A stretch of DNA of 64,000 bases, taken from assembly GCA_910584995.1 (NCBI GenBank), contig CAJUDW010000003.1:75270-139269 (forward strand). The letters run 5' to 3'. Shown here piece by piece: positions 50,063 through 58,129 of the stretch. The first letter of the stretch is position 1. Every line of letters starts with the position of its first letter. The DNA comes from an uncultured Oscillibacter sp. GTDB lineage: Bacteria > Bacillota > Clostridia > Oscillospirales > Oscillospiraceae. The position numbers and the translations under genes were made by a program. The notes under the pieces were generated by a model, which saw only the letters and a list, made by a program, of their open reading frames with translations, made no database searches and was not told the origin of the DNA.

Positions 50063-52234
50063 TTATTCACTCTGATCGCTTTTGGCTTTCCTGGGTTTCC
50101 GGACGGCGGATTTCCCGGGCTTCTCCACCTTTTCCAGCTTCAGTGTCCGCCGCTTGGGCCCTTCCCCGGCTTCCGCCTTGGGCGGACGGCCCCGGCGTTT
50201 CGGGGTTTCCTCAGCCTCTGCCTTAGGAGGACGGCCCCGGCGCTTGGGGGCCCCGGCTGTTTCGGCCTTTACCGGCAGGATACCCCGCTTGGCCGGACGG
50301 GCGGCCTTGGGTTCCGCCCCTTCCTCCTTGGCGGCGGCCTTTTTGCCCCGGCGCTTGGGGAAGGCCCCCTCACCCCGCAGGAACACGGCGCCAAAGGCAG
50401 GGATGCGGATTGCTACAGAGAGATCCTTCCCGTGGGAAGGGACGGCCTCCACCATGACCGGCTCCGTATCGCCGAAGCCGTCGCCGCCGTAGAGGGGGCT
50501 GTCGGTGTTGAAGACTGGGGTGTACTTCCGGTGATCCGGCACGCCAAAGCGGTATCCCTCATAGGTATTGGGGGAGAAGTTCACGGCGCAGAGAAGATCC
50601 CGCCCCTTCTTGTCCTTCCGGAGGAACACCACCACGTTGTTGTGGTTGTCGTCAGGCACCAGCCACTCAAAGCCCTCCCAACTGAAATCAATCTCCCAAA
50701 GGGCAGGCTCTTTCAGATAGAAGGCGTTGATATCCTTAAAGAACCGGTGGGTCTGTTGGTTTTCCTCGTTGTTCAGCAGATACCAGTCCAGAGATTCGTT
50801 GGAATTCCACTCATGCCATTGGCCCAGTTCCGCCCCCATGAACATCAGCTTTTTGCCGGGATGGGCCAACAGGTAGGCATAAAAGCCCCGCTCGCTGCGC
50901 AGCTGGTTGGGGTAGTCGCCGGGCATCTTGCCCACCACGGAGCCCTTCATGTGCACCACCTCGTCGTGGGACATAGGCAGGACGAAGTTCTCTGAAAAAG
51001 CGTAGAACATGGAGAAGGTGATATCCTTATGATGATCCTGCCGGAACCAGGGATCCAGCTTCAAATAGTGGCACATGTCGTTCATCCAGCCCATGTTCCA
51101 CTTAAGGTTGAAGCCCAGGCCTCCCACATCCGCCGGACGGGTCACCAAAGGCCAGGCGGTGGACTCCTCCGCAATCATCATCACATTAGGATCCACGCTG
51201 AAGGCCATGGCGTTCAGTTCCCGCAGGAAGGCGATGGCCTCCAGGTTCTCGTGCCCGCCGTACTGGTTGGGGGTCCAGGCCCCGCCCTGGCGGCCGTAAT
51301 CCAGATACAGCATAGACGCCACCGCGTCCACCCGCAGGCCGTCAATATGGTATTCCTCCAGCCAGAACCGGGCGGAGGAGAACAGGAAACTCTTCACCTC
51401 CGGCCTACCGTAGTCAAAGACCCGGGTGCCCCAGCCGGCGTGCTCCCACTTGTTAGGGTCGCTGTACTCGTAGCAGCAGGTGCCGTCAAACTCATAGAGG
51501 CCCTGCACGTCCTTGCAGAAGTGGGCAGGCACCCAGTCCAGAATCACGGAGATGCCGTTTTTGTGCATCCGGTCCACGAACCACATGAAGTCCTTCGGCG
51601 TGCCGTACCGGGAGGTGGGGGCGAAATACCCCGTGCACTGGTATCCCCAGGAATCGTCCAGGGGATGCTCCAGCACCGGCAGAAGTTCGATGGCGTTGTA
51701 TCCCATCTCCTTCACATACTCCGACAGCTGCTCCGCCAGATCCCGGTAGTCGATGAAGTCCCCGTTCTCCCGCTTCCGCCAGGAGCCCAGATGCACCTCA
51801 TAAATATTCAGCGGCGCGTCGTATATGGGCCGGGCGGACTTCTTCTCCCGGAAAGCCTTGTCCGTCCATTTAAAGCCGCTGATATCATACAGCTTGCTGG
51901 CTGTGGCGGGACGGGTCTCCGTGTGGAACCCGTAAGGATCCGCTTTCAGCCGGGTCTCCCCGTCCGCGCAGACGACAGCGTATTTATAGGCGGTGTATTC
52001 CGTAAGCCCGGGAATAAAGCCGGCCCAGATTTCGCCGTCCCGCACCAGCGGGTTGGCGCCCTGATCCCAATTGTTGAAATCCCCCACAACGGAGACGCCC
52101 TGGGCGTGGGGCGCCCAGACCCGGAACGTCCAGCCCTTTTTGCCGCCCTCCTTTGCCGGATGAGCGCCAAACCAGCACCAGCCGTCTGTGAGAGTACCGG
52201 CATGGAAACTTTCGGCCTGTTTATTGTTCGTCAT
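50063..52234 (-). CDS. glgB: 1,4-alpha-glucan branching enzyme with AT-hook-like C-terminal tail
   Basis: Introduces alpha-1,6 branches in glycogen (GH13). Start at 52234 (MTNNKQAESFHAGTLTDGWC) with GGAGG eight bases upstream; 723 residues. Residues 30-115 are the CBM48-like domain. The GH13 barrel follows: VILDWVPAHFCKD, GLRVDAVASMLYLDY, MIAEESTAWPLVTRP and MPLSHDEVVHMKGSVVGKMP with its AELGQWHEW neighbour. The catalytic Asp and Glu are present. Residues 625-723 are an extra basic tail with two copies of PKRRGRPPKAEA, close to the AT-hook core RGRP. First gene of the operon. Confidence 0.96.
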   Translation of the reverse strand: MTNNKQAESFHAGTLTDGWCWFGAHPAKEGGKKGWTFRVWAPHAQGVSVVGDFNNWDQGANPLVRDGEIWAGFIPGLTEYTAYKYAVVCADGETRLKADPYGFHTETRPATASKLYDISGFKWTDKAFREKKSARPIYDAPLNIYEVHLGSWRKRENGDFIDYRDLAEQLSEYVKEMGYNAIELLPVLEHPLDDSWGYQCTGYFAPTSRYGTPKDFMWFVDRMHKNGISVILDWVPAHFCKDVQGLYEFDGTCCYEYSDPNKWEHAGWGTRVFDYGRPEVKSFLFSSARFWLEEYHIDGLRVDAVASMLYLDYGRQGGAWTPNQYGGHENLEAIAFLRELNAMAFSVDPNVMMIAEESTAWPLVTRPADVGGLGFNLKWNMGWMNDMCHYLKLDPWFRQDHHKDITFSMFYAFSENFVLPMSHDEVVHMKGSVVGKMPGDYPNQLRSERGFYAYLLAHPGKKLMFMGAELGQWHEWNSNESLDWYLLNNEENQQTHRFFKDINAFYLKEPALWEIDFSWEGFEWLVPDDNHNNVVVFLRKDKKGRDLLCAVNFSPNTYEGYRFGVPDHRKYTPVFNTDSPLYGGDGFGDTEPVMVEAVPSHGKDLSVAIRIPAFGAVFLRGEGAFPKRRGKKAAAKEEGAEPKAARPAKRGILPVKAETAGAPKRRGRPPKAEAEETPKRRGRPPKAEAGEGPKRRTLKLEKVEKPGKSAVRKPRKAKSDQSE

Positions 52235-52322
52235 GTAAAACTCCTCCCCCCGGCCGCTTTGCCCTGCGGCGGGTACACTTGCTTTTCCAATTTTTATATT
52301 CATTACCACTATATACAGTATT

Positions 52323-52351
52323 ATTATACTTCCTGCGCGTTTTACCGTCAA
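52323..52351 (-). promoter_or_regulatory. promoter of the glycogen operon
   Basis: TTGACG (52351-52346) and TATAAT (52328-52323), 17 bases apart on the minus strand, 89 bases before glgB. Confidence 0.8.
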
Positions 52352-52603
52352 GGATGCTCTTGTCGAAAAACTGGGGGAAGATTTGGTAGGATTTGCTGAT
52401 CTGTTCGATTTTTTCACCAGAAAATATGTTGACCTTTGTCAAAAGCGGCAGTAACTTCCTCTTTCAGGCGGACTTCTCTACAAAATTTACGAAAGGCTTT
52501 TTCGTTTCCAGAAACCACATAGGAGAAATTCCTTTATTTTGCAACGCCGGGACGCCGGTGTCCGGGGAGCGGGAGGGATTTTCCGGTTCGGGATACGGGC
52601 GTA
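52352..52603. other. divergent intergenic region upstream of the glycogen operon
   Basis: No gene is supported. The left half is A/T-rich, the right half contains short G/C palindromes. No clear regulator site is recognised. Confidence 0.4.
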
Positions 52604-52632
52604 TTGCTTTTTGCGGTGGAATCTGGTATAGT
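52604..52632 (+). promoter_or_regulatory. promoter of the TauE/SafE gene
   Basis: TTGCTT (52604-52609) and TATAGT (52627-52632) with a 17-base spacer. Leader about 105 bases. Confidence 0.55.
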
Positions 52633-52744
52633 CAGCAGGGCTGAAAACCATCATCAATCTGACATTTTTCAAATTTGCTGATGACCGCTTTTTCCGGCCG
52701 TGCCTGAAGCGGTCTGAAGAACGATTTTCGGGAGGCGGTTTTGT

Positions 52745-53566
52745 ATGGGGATGCTGGCGTATTTATTTGTGGAAACCAGAGTGGACGGTTTTTCCCTCTG
52801 GATTATCCTGCTGCTGTGCTGCGGCGTGTTCCTGGCGGCGTTCATGGACGCCATCGCAGGCGGGGGCGGCATCATCTCTGTCCCGGTTCATCTGATTGCC
52901 TTCGGGAACCTGCCCGCGCCTTATGCCCTTGGCACCAACAAGGTCTCCGCCGCCATCGGCACCTGCTTCTCCACTGCCCGCTTCATTAAAAACGGATATG
53001 TGGATTGGAAACTCTTCGCACCCTCCATTGCCTTTGCCCTGGCGGGATCCGTAGGCGGCACGTGGCTCCAGCACCGGACGCCGGACGTGGTTTTGAAATA
53101 TCTCCTGCTGGCTGTCCTGCCTGTGGTAGCTGTCATCACCCTTCGCAATCACGACTGGCCGGATCAACCCGGCGATCTGCCCTTTTCCAAACGGGCGGCC
53201 ATTGTCTGGGCCGCCTCCCTGGTCATCGGCGCTTACGACGGCTACTACGGTCCGGGGACCGGTACCTTTTTAATGATTATCTTCATCCGCCTGGCAAAGC
53301 TGGACGTGCGCCATGCCGCGGGAGGCGTCAAGATCATCAACCTGGCCTCCAACTTCGGCAGCCTCTTCACCCAGCTGGCCTCCGGCTACGCCTTCCTGCA
53401 CGTGGGCCTCATCGCCGCTGTGGCCTCTGTGGCAGGACACTACATCGGTTCCGGCCTGGCCATTAAAAACGGCAGTAAAATTGTCCGGCCCGCTGTGGTG
53501 GTGGCGCTGGCCCTGCTGACTGTCAAGGTAGGCAGCGAACTGCTGTTCCCGGAATTCTGGAACTGA
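52745..53566 (+). CDS. sulfite exporter TauE/SafE family permease
   Basis: A membrane permease of about 273 residues with eight hydrophobic segments in two repeats. Family signatures: FMDAIAGGGGIISVPVHLIA near residue 33 and its partner GAYDGYYGPGTGTFLMIIFI near residue 160. GGAGG lies nine bases before the ATG. Members export sulfite, sulfoacetate and other organic anions; the substrate here is unknown. It is followed 21 bp later by the racemase gene and shares its terminator. Confidence 0.93.
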   Translation: MGMLAYLFVETRVDGFSLWIILLLCCGVFLAAFMDAIAGGGGIISVPVHLIAFGNLPAPYALGTNKVSAAIGTCFSTARFIKNGYVDWKLFAPSIAFALAGSVGGTWLQHRTPDVVLKYLLLAVLPVVAVITLRNHDWPDQPGDLPFSKRAAIVWAASLVIGAYDGYYGPGTGTFLMIIFIRLAKLDVRHAAGGVKIINLASNFGSLFTQLASGYAFLHVGLIAAVASVAGHYIGSGLAIKNGSKIVRPAVVVALALLTVKVGSELLFPEFWN

Positions 53567-53587
53567 AAGGCGGAGGACGGACGCTTT

Positions 53588-54292
53588 ATGAAAAAATCCA
53601 TCGGTATTCTCGGCGGCATGGGGCCTATGGCCACAGCGGATCTCTTTCAGAAAATCACCGCCCTGACAGCGGCCTCCTGCGACAGGGAGCATATCCGGAT
53701 CTATATTGACAGCAACCCCGCCATCCCCGACCGGACGGCGGCCATTCTGGAGGGCGGGGAAGACCCCCTGCCCGCCATGACGGACGCCCTGCGGCATTTG
53801 GAAGCCTGCGGAGCGGACTGCCTGATCATGCCCTGCAACACCGCCCATTACTTCCTGCCCCGCCTCCAGCCTTTGACGGAAATCCCCTTTCTCAGCATGA
53901 CGGAGACCGCCGCCAGACGCTGCCGGGAACTGCATCCCGGCAGGACTGTTGGGATTCTTGCCACTGCCGGCACCCTGGCGGCAGGGATCTACCAGAAAGC
54001 CCTGGCGGCAGAGGGCGTCCCCTGTCTCGTTCCGGAGCCGGAGGAGCGGGAAGCCCTGATGCAGGTGATCTACGGCGGCGTAAAGGCGGGGGCAGACCCG
54101 GAGCAATACCGGAAGCCCCTGGAGACAGTTCTGGCTGCCCTGTCCCGCCGGGGGGCGGACTATTTCCTTCCAGCCTGCACAGAACTCCCCCTGGCCTTCC
54201 AGTCCCTGGGCCTGGCCTGCCCGGCGGTGGATCCTACCTTGGAACTGGCCAGGGCCGCAGTCCTCTACTGCGGGTATCCTGTAAAAGAATAA
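53588..54292 (+). CDS. aspartate/glutamate racemase family protein
   Basis: A cofactor-independent amino-acid racemase. 234 residues: MKKSIGILGGMGPMATADLF, first catalytic cysteine in DCLIMPCNTAHYF near residue 83, second in YFLPACTELPLAF near residue 197, both in the expected contexts. It resembles aspartate racemases more than MurI. GGCGGAGG lies upstream. In operon with the TauE-type permease, next to a dicarboxylate/amino-acid symporter, which would be consistent with acidic amino-acid metabolism. Confidence 0.92.
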   Translation: MKKSIGILGGMGPMATADLFQKITALTAASCDREHIRIYIDSNPAIPDRTAAILEGGEDPLPAMTDALRHLEACGADCLIMPCNTAHYFLPRLQPLTEIPFLSMTETAARRCRELHPGRTVGILATAGTLAAGIYQKALAAEGVPCLVPEPEEREALMQVIYGGVKAGADPEQYRKPLETVLAALSRRGADYFLPACTELPLAFQSLGLACPAVDPTLELARAAVLYCGYPVKE

Positions 54293-54297
54293 CAGCG

Positions 54298-54335
54298 ATC
54301 CCCGGTGCGGTTCAGCCTTCGCACCGGGGATTTTC
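54298..54335 (+). terminator. terminator after the racemase gene
   Basis: ATCCCCGGTGCG (54298-54309) and CGCACCGGGGAT (54320-54331) form a 12-bp stem, followed by TTTT. Confidence 0.82.
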
Positions 54336-54419
54336 CGCAGTCCCGGCGGCCGGGTACCCCAGCAGGGTCTCCCCTTCCCGGAGGAGGGACCGGCAGTTTA
54401 CAATTTCTTCATAAATCAC

Positions 54420-54448
54420 TTTACAAGCGCCTCTGTTTTTGCTATAAT
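54420..54448 (+). promoter_or_regulatory. promoter of the symporter gene
   Basis: TTTACA (54420-54425) and TATAAT (54443-54448) with a 17-base spacer, leaving a leader of about 178 bases. Confidence 0.8.
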
Positions 54449-54454
54449 AGGAAA

Positions 54455-54632
54455 TGATTTGAAAGAACCGTTTGTGAAAAACTTATAAAATACCCCGCAG
54501 GTTCTTTCAAGGGGTGCAGTCAGGCCGTGTTTGAAACACGCCAAAACGCCCGGGCGGCAGGCCTTTTGCCGTCTGCCGTTCTGCCGTTTTTCAAGCAGGG
54601 CCTGGAAACAATTTATCAGATGAGGTGAGTGT
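54455..54632 (+). promoter_or_regulatory. structured leader of the symporter gene, possible attenuator
   Basis: TTGAAAGAACC (54459-54469) pairs with GGTTCTTTCAA (54500-54510). A CGTGTT/AACACG hairpin follows at 54526-54540, and CGGCAG (54555-54560) pairs with CTGCCG (54573-54578), then a T-run at 54587-54591. The last hairpin plus T-run resembles an intrinsic terminator placed 42 bases before the start codon. No known riboswitch consensus is recognised. Confidence 0.45.
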
Positions 54633-55856
54633 ATGAAAAAGATCAGTCTTCCCGTGCAAATCCTGGGCGCCCTTATTTTGGGCGTTATCGTCGGCCTGGT
54701 TTGCTACTTTGCCGGCCTGGCGGATTTTACCGCCAATTACTTAAAGCCTTTCGGCACGATTTTCGTCAACCTCCTGAAGTTCATCGTGGTACCGGTTGTC
54801 CTTTTCTCCATGATTGACGGCATCCTCTCCATGGACGACATGAAGAAGGTGGGCGCCGTAGGCTGGAAGACCGTGGTCTATTTCCTCTGCACCACCGCCA
54901 TTGCCTGCGTCATCGGCCTGGTCTTCGCCAATATTTTTGACGGCATGGGCCTCTTCCCCACCCTGACCCTACAGGAGGGCATGACCTGGGATAAGGCCAC
55001 CTCTGCCAACTTCATGGATACCCTGGTCAGTATCTTCCCCAGCAACATGTGGGAGGCCTTCCACACCTCCAACATGCTCCAGGTTATCGTCATCGCCCTG
55101 TTCTTCGGCGGCGCTATTATGGCAACCGGCGAGAAGGGCAAGATTTGCCGGGATATCGTGATCTCCTTCAACGAGGTGATCAACCATCTGATGGAATTCA
55201 TTATCAGCCTCTCCCCCATCGGCGTGTTCACCATGATGGCCTGGGTCATCGCCACCCAGGGCGCCGAGATCCTTGGCTCTTTGGCCCTGGTCCTGCTGTG
55301 CGCCTATCTGGGCTACGCTGTCCACGCGGTTCTGGTCTACTCCCTGTCCGCCAGAATCTTCGTGGGCATGAGCCCCATGAGATTTTTCAGGGGCGCTTTC
55401 GCCGCCATGATGTTCGCCTTCACCTCCACCTCCTCCGCCGCCACCCTGCCGGTCTCCAAGGAGTGCGCCAAGGAACTGGATGCCGATGAGGACATCGCCG
55501 CTTTCGTCCTGCCTCTGGGCTCCACCATCAACATGGACGGCACCGCCATTTACCAGTGCGTAGCCACCGTGTTCCTGGCCAGCTGCGTGGGCATGAACCT
55601 GACCATCGGCCAGATGGTCACCGTGGTCGTTACCGCTACCCTGGCTTCCATCGGCACCGCCGGTGTCTCCGGTGCCGGCATGATCATGCTGGCCATGGTG
55701 CTGACCGCCATGGGCATCCCGGTGGATATGATTATGATCATCTACGGCGTAGATCGGCTCTTCGACATGGGCCGTACCTGCCTGAATGTCACCGGCGATA
55801 TCGCCTGCTCCGTGTGCATCAGCAAATGGGAAGGCGGCAAGGCCAAGAAGAAGTAA
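54633..55856 (+). CDS. dicarboxylate/amino acid:cation symporter (DAACS family)
   Basis: A sodium- or proton-coupled importer of glutamate, aspartate or C4-dicarboxylates (GltP/DctA type). 407 residues, about eight helices and two re-entrant loops. Family motifs: FGTIFVNLLKFIVVPVVLFS, the serine-rich loop AFTSTSSAATLPVSKECAKE near residue 265, GSTINMDGTAIYQCVATVFL near residue 292 and the C-terminal GIPVDMIMIIYGVDRLFDMG with the conserved Asp/Arg ion and substrate residues. GAGGTGAGTGT precedes the ATG. Confidence 0.96.
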   Translation: MKKISLPVQILGALILGVIVGLVCYFAGLADFTANYLKPFGTIFVNLLKFIVVPVVLFSMIDGILSMDDMKKVGAVGWKTVVYFLCTTAIACVIGLVFANIFDGMGLFPTLTLQEGMTWDKATSANFMDTLVSIFPSNMWEAFHTSNMLQVIVIALFFGGAIMATGEKGKICRDIVISFNEVINHLMEFIISLSPIGVFTMMAWVIATQGAEILGSLALVLLCAYLGYAVHAVLVYSLSARIFVGMSPMRFFRGAFAAMMFAFTSTSSAATLPVSKECAKELDADEDIAAFVLPLGSTINMDGTAIYQCVATVFLASCVGMNLTIGQMVTVVVTATLASIGTAGVSGAGMIMLAMVLTAMGIPVDMIMIIYGVDRLFDMGRTCLNVTGDIACSVCISKWEGGKAKKK

Positions 55857-55875
55857 GCATCCAGCAAAGCAGAGC

Positions 55876-55906
55876 GCCGGACGGGTTTCCCGTCCGGCAC
55901 TTTTTT
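55876..55906 (+). terminator. terminator after the symporter gene
   Basis: GCCGGACGGG (55876-55885) and CCCGTCCGGC (55889-55898) pair with a three-base loop; TTTTTT follows at 55901. Confidence 0.9.
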
Positions 55907-55981
55907 CATTGTATTCCCGAAAAGCGGAAATCCAACCCTGTCCGGCCGGCCCCAGCAGCGGAAAATACTTTTCCGACCGGG

Positions 55982-56794
55982 TTATCCCTCTGTCAGCCAC
56001 CCGGTTTCCAGTTCCAGAGCCGCCAGCCGGATATCCGGCTTCACCCTGGGGCCGTGGAAATCGCTGCCGCCGGTGACATGGAGGCCGTATTTTTCCGCAA
56101 GGCGGAGGTAAAACGCCTCCTGGGCTGGGGTGTGCTTGGGATAATAGCACTCAATGGCGTCCAAGCCATACCCCGCCAGTTCCTTGACCAAGGCCTCCAG
56201 GGGGCCGTCCTCCAGGCCGATCTGGTAGGGATGGGCTAGGGAAACCTTGCCCCCTGCGGATTTGATGGTCTCTACGCAGGTCCTGGCATCCGCCTTGAAC
56301 CGCTCGATACGCTGATACTCATCCGTATCCAGGTAGCGATCAAAGGCCTCCCGGTTGTCCCGGACATAGCCCCGGCGGACCATGGCCTGGGCAAAGTGGG
56401 GCCGGGCAATGATATTCCCGCCCGCGATCTCCTCTACCTCTTCCAATGTCAGTTCCAGTCCCTTTTCCCGCAGGAAATCAATAATCCGGTACTTCCGCTC
56501 GTCCCGGCCGTCCTTCATCTTTTGGCAGAGGGGCGCAAGGCCCGGGGGATTGAACCCGTAGCCCAAGATATGGAGGTGGCTATATTCCTTTGCCCCCAGT
56601 TCAATGCCCCGGAGAACCCGGAGGCCGCAGGCCTGTCCCGCCGCCTCCGCCTCCGGAAGGCCGTCCAGCGTGTCGTGATCCGTCAGGGCCAGGAGTTCCA
56701 AGCCTTGTCCCTTTGCCAGGCGAACCAGTTCCGCCGGAGCATACTGCCCGTCGGACGCAGCACTGTGGGTGTGGAGATCCGCTGTCACAATCAT
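55982..56794 (-). CDS. PHP-domain phosphatase, proposed 3',5'-bisphospho-nucleotide recycler
   Basis: A 270-residue PHP-family phosphoesterase. Metal ligands are visible: ADLHTHSAASDGQYAPAELV at the start, LLALTDHDTLDGL, LRGIELGAKE, ARPHFAQAMV, VSLAHPYQIG and TGGSDFHGP. The layout is that of the COG0613 enzymes, some of which dephosphorylate 3',5'-bisphosphonucleosides (established for relatives such as Chromobacterium CV1693 and E. coli YciV). It is the last gene of the phosphoramidate operon, 4 bp after the cytidylyltransferase. I infer it recycles the 3'-phospho-CMP released by a phosphoramidate transferase. Confidence 0.82.
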   Translation of the reverse strand: MIVTADLHTHSAASDGQYAPAELVRLAKGQGLELLALTDHDTLDGLPEAEAAGQACGLRVLRGIELGAKEYSHLHILGYGFNPPGLAPLCQKMKDGRDERKYRIIDFLREKGLELTLEEVEEIAGGNIIARPHFAQAMVRRGYVRDNREAFDRYLDTDEYQRIERFKADARTCVETIKSAGGKVSLAHPYQIGLEDGPLEALVKELAGYGLDAIECYYPKHTPAQEAFYLRLAEKYGLHVTGGSDFHGPRVKPDIRLAALELETGWLTEG

Positions 56795-56798
56795 GGTG

Positions 56799-57539
56799 TT
56801 ACCCCAGTTCCTTGGCAAACAGTTTTTCGTATGCCAGAATGTCCTGCTGGGAGTCACACTCCAGCCAGAGGTCATCGGTGGAAATGGCCCGGATGGGATA
56901 TCCCATCTGGATCATGCCCTCCAGAAGGGTGGTCATGTCCAGCTTCTCTACCGTCTTCGGCAGGGGATGGCGGATGGTCCCCTCCACCCAGGCCCAACTC
57001 TCCGGCGTGAACCGCAGAAGGCCCATAAACTGCCCGTGGATATCCGAACGGGAAGAAGGCTTTTTGCCGATTTCCAGCAGGTTCCCCTTCCCGTCCGTGC
57101 GGAAGGTCTCCAAATCCTCCAGCGGATTCCCCATCCGCTTTTCCCACAACTCCCAATAGCCGGAGTAGGAGGTAATCGCCAGGGGGACCGGGCAGTCCAT
57201 CAGGGCCCGGAACGCCTTAGCGGAGAACACGATGTCAGAGTAGCAGACGATGCAAGGCTCCGCCTCCAGCCACTCTTTTGCCATAGTCAGGGACATAAAC
57301 ATATTGGTCTGTTCCCAGTTGGCGTTGTGGAAATAGGTCACGCCCTCCTGGGTGAACATGTCGCTGCGGTAGCCGGTGACAATGCCGGTATCCGCCCTGG
57401 ACACCCCAGCCTCCGCCAGGGTCTCCAGGCACCGCTCCAGCAGGGTCTTCCCCTGGAGGGTACACATACATTTGGGACGATCCTTCGTCCGTTCTCCCAG
57501 ACGGCTGCCCCGTCCGGCGGCCAGGATAATGACTTTCAC
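56799..57539 (-). CDS. nucleotidyltransferase, likely CTP:phosphoglutamine cytidylyltransferase (Cj1416-like)
   Basis: 246 residues from a GTG start at 57539, which overlaps the previous stop by four bases; GGAGG lies upstream. The N-terminal loop VIILAAGRGSRLGERTKDRP and CLETLAEAGVSR are those of sugar-nucleotide-type transferases (LicC/GlmU-like); CIVCYSDIVFSAKAF supplies the acidic metal site. In C. jejuni the enzyme at this position of the pathway couples phosphoglutamine to CTP to give CDP-L-glutamine. The assignment here rests on the complete set of partner genes. Confidence 0.8.
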   Translation of the reverse strand: MKVIILAAGRGSRLGERTKDRPKCMCTLQGKTLLERCLETLAEAGVSRADTGIVTGYRSDMFTQEGVTYFHNANWEQTNMFMSLTMAKEWLEAEPCIVCYSDIVFSAKAFRALMDCPVPLAITSYSGYWELWEKRMGNPLEDLETFRTDGKGNLLEIGKKPSSRSDIHGQFMGLLRFTPESWAWVEGTIRHPLPKTVEKLDMTTLLEGMIQMGYPIRAISTDDLWLECDSQQDILAYEKLFAKELG

Positions 57540-58129
57540 AGCGCAAGCGCCTCCTTGATCCATGTAATATCCCGCTCCCGGAAGGGGTGATACCGCTCCG
57601 GGTGCCACATGACCCCCTGTATCCAGGGGCAGTCCCGATGCCGGACCGCCTCCACCACGCCGTCGCCGCTGCGGGCTAAAGCCTCCAGGGGCGGGCGGCA
57701 GTCCAGGGCCCCCCAGTTGTGGAAGCTGTTCACCTTGTCCCCGTTGGAGAGGGGATGCTCTGTCCGGACATGGCCCTCGATTTTTTCCAGGGGCGTCCCG
57801 AAGCGGTGCAGCAGCATCTGGGCGCCCCGGCAGACCGCCAGGAGGGGAATCTTCCGCTCCATGGCGAGGCCGATCAAAAATTCCTCCGCCTCGTCCCGAT
57901 CCGGGGCATCCCCGCCGTAGGCGGCCAGGTCGTTTCCGCCGGTAAGGAGGATGCCGTCCGGCGGCAGTTCCTCCGCCATGCAGCGGACAGTCTCCAGACG
58001 GTTGGGCAGAAGCAGGGGGAGAAACCTGCAGGCCTCCGCCAGGGCAGCCCACTCCTGGGAGAGGGCGTCCCGCCGCTCCCGGATGGGCTCAATCCACTCC
58101 ACCCGTTGGGTGATGAATACCCGTTTCAT
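57536..58129 (-). CDS. class I glutamine amidotransferase-like hydrolase, likely gamma-glutamyl-CDP-amidate hydrolase (Cj1417-like)
   Basis: 197 residues, peptidase C26 type. The nucleophile is in LLAVCRGAQMLLHRFG near residue 99, and the catalytic His/Glu in IQGVMWHPERYHP near residue 177; DGILLTGGNDLAAYGG forms the oxyanion loop. No synthetase partner domain is present, so it is a free-standing hydrolase. In C. jejuni the equivalent enzyme splits CDP-L-glutamine to cytidine diphosphoramidate and glutamate. It overlaps the genes on both sides by four bases. Confidence 0.82.
   Translation of the reverse strand: MKRVFITQRVEWIEPIRERRDALSQEWAALAEACRFLPLLLPNRLETVRCMAEELPPDGILLTGGNDLAAYGGDAPDRDEAEEFLIGLAMERKIPLLAVCRGAQMLLHRFGTPLEKIEGHVRTEHPLSNGDKVNSFHNWGALDCRPPLEALARSGDGVVEAVRHRDCPWIQGVMWHPERYHPFRERDITWIKEALAL

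Noticed and set aside
52745..53566. TauE-type permease as the sulfite exporter for a sulfolactate pathway at 27197-28661
   Set aside because: The two loci are 24 kb apart with separate promoters; the link cannot be supported.
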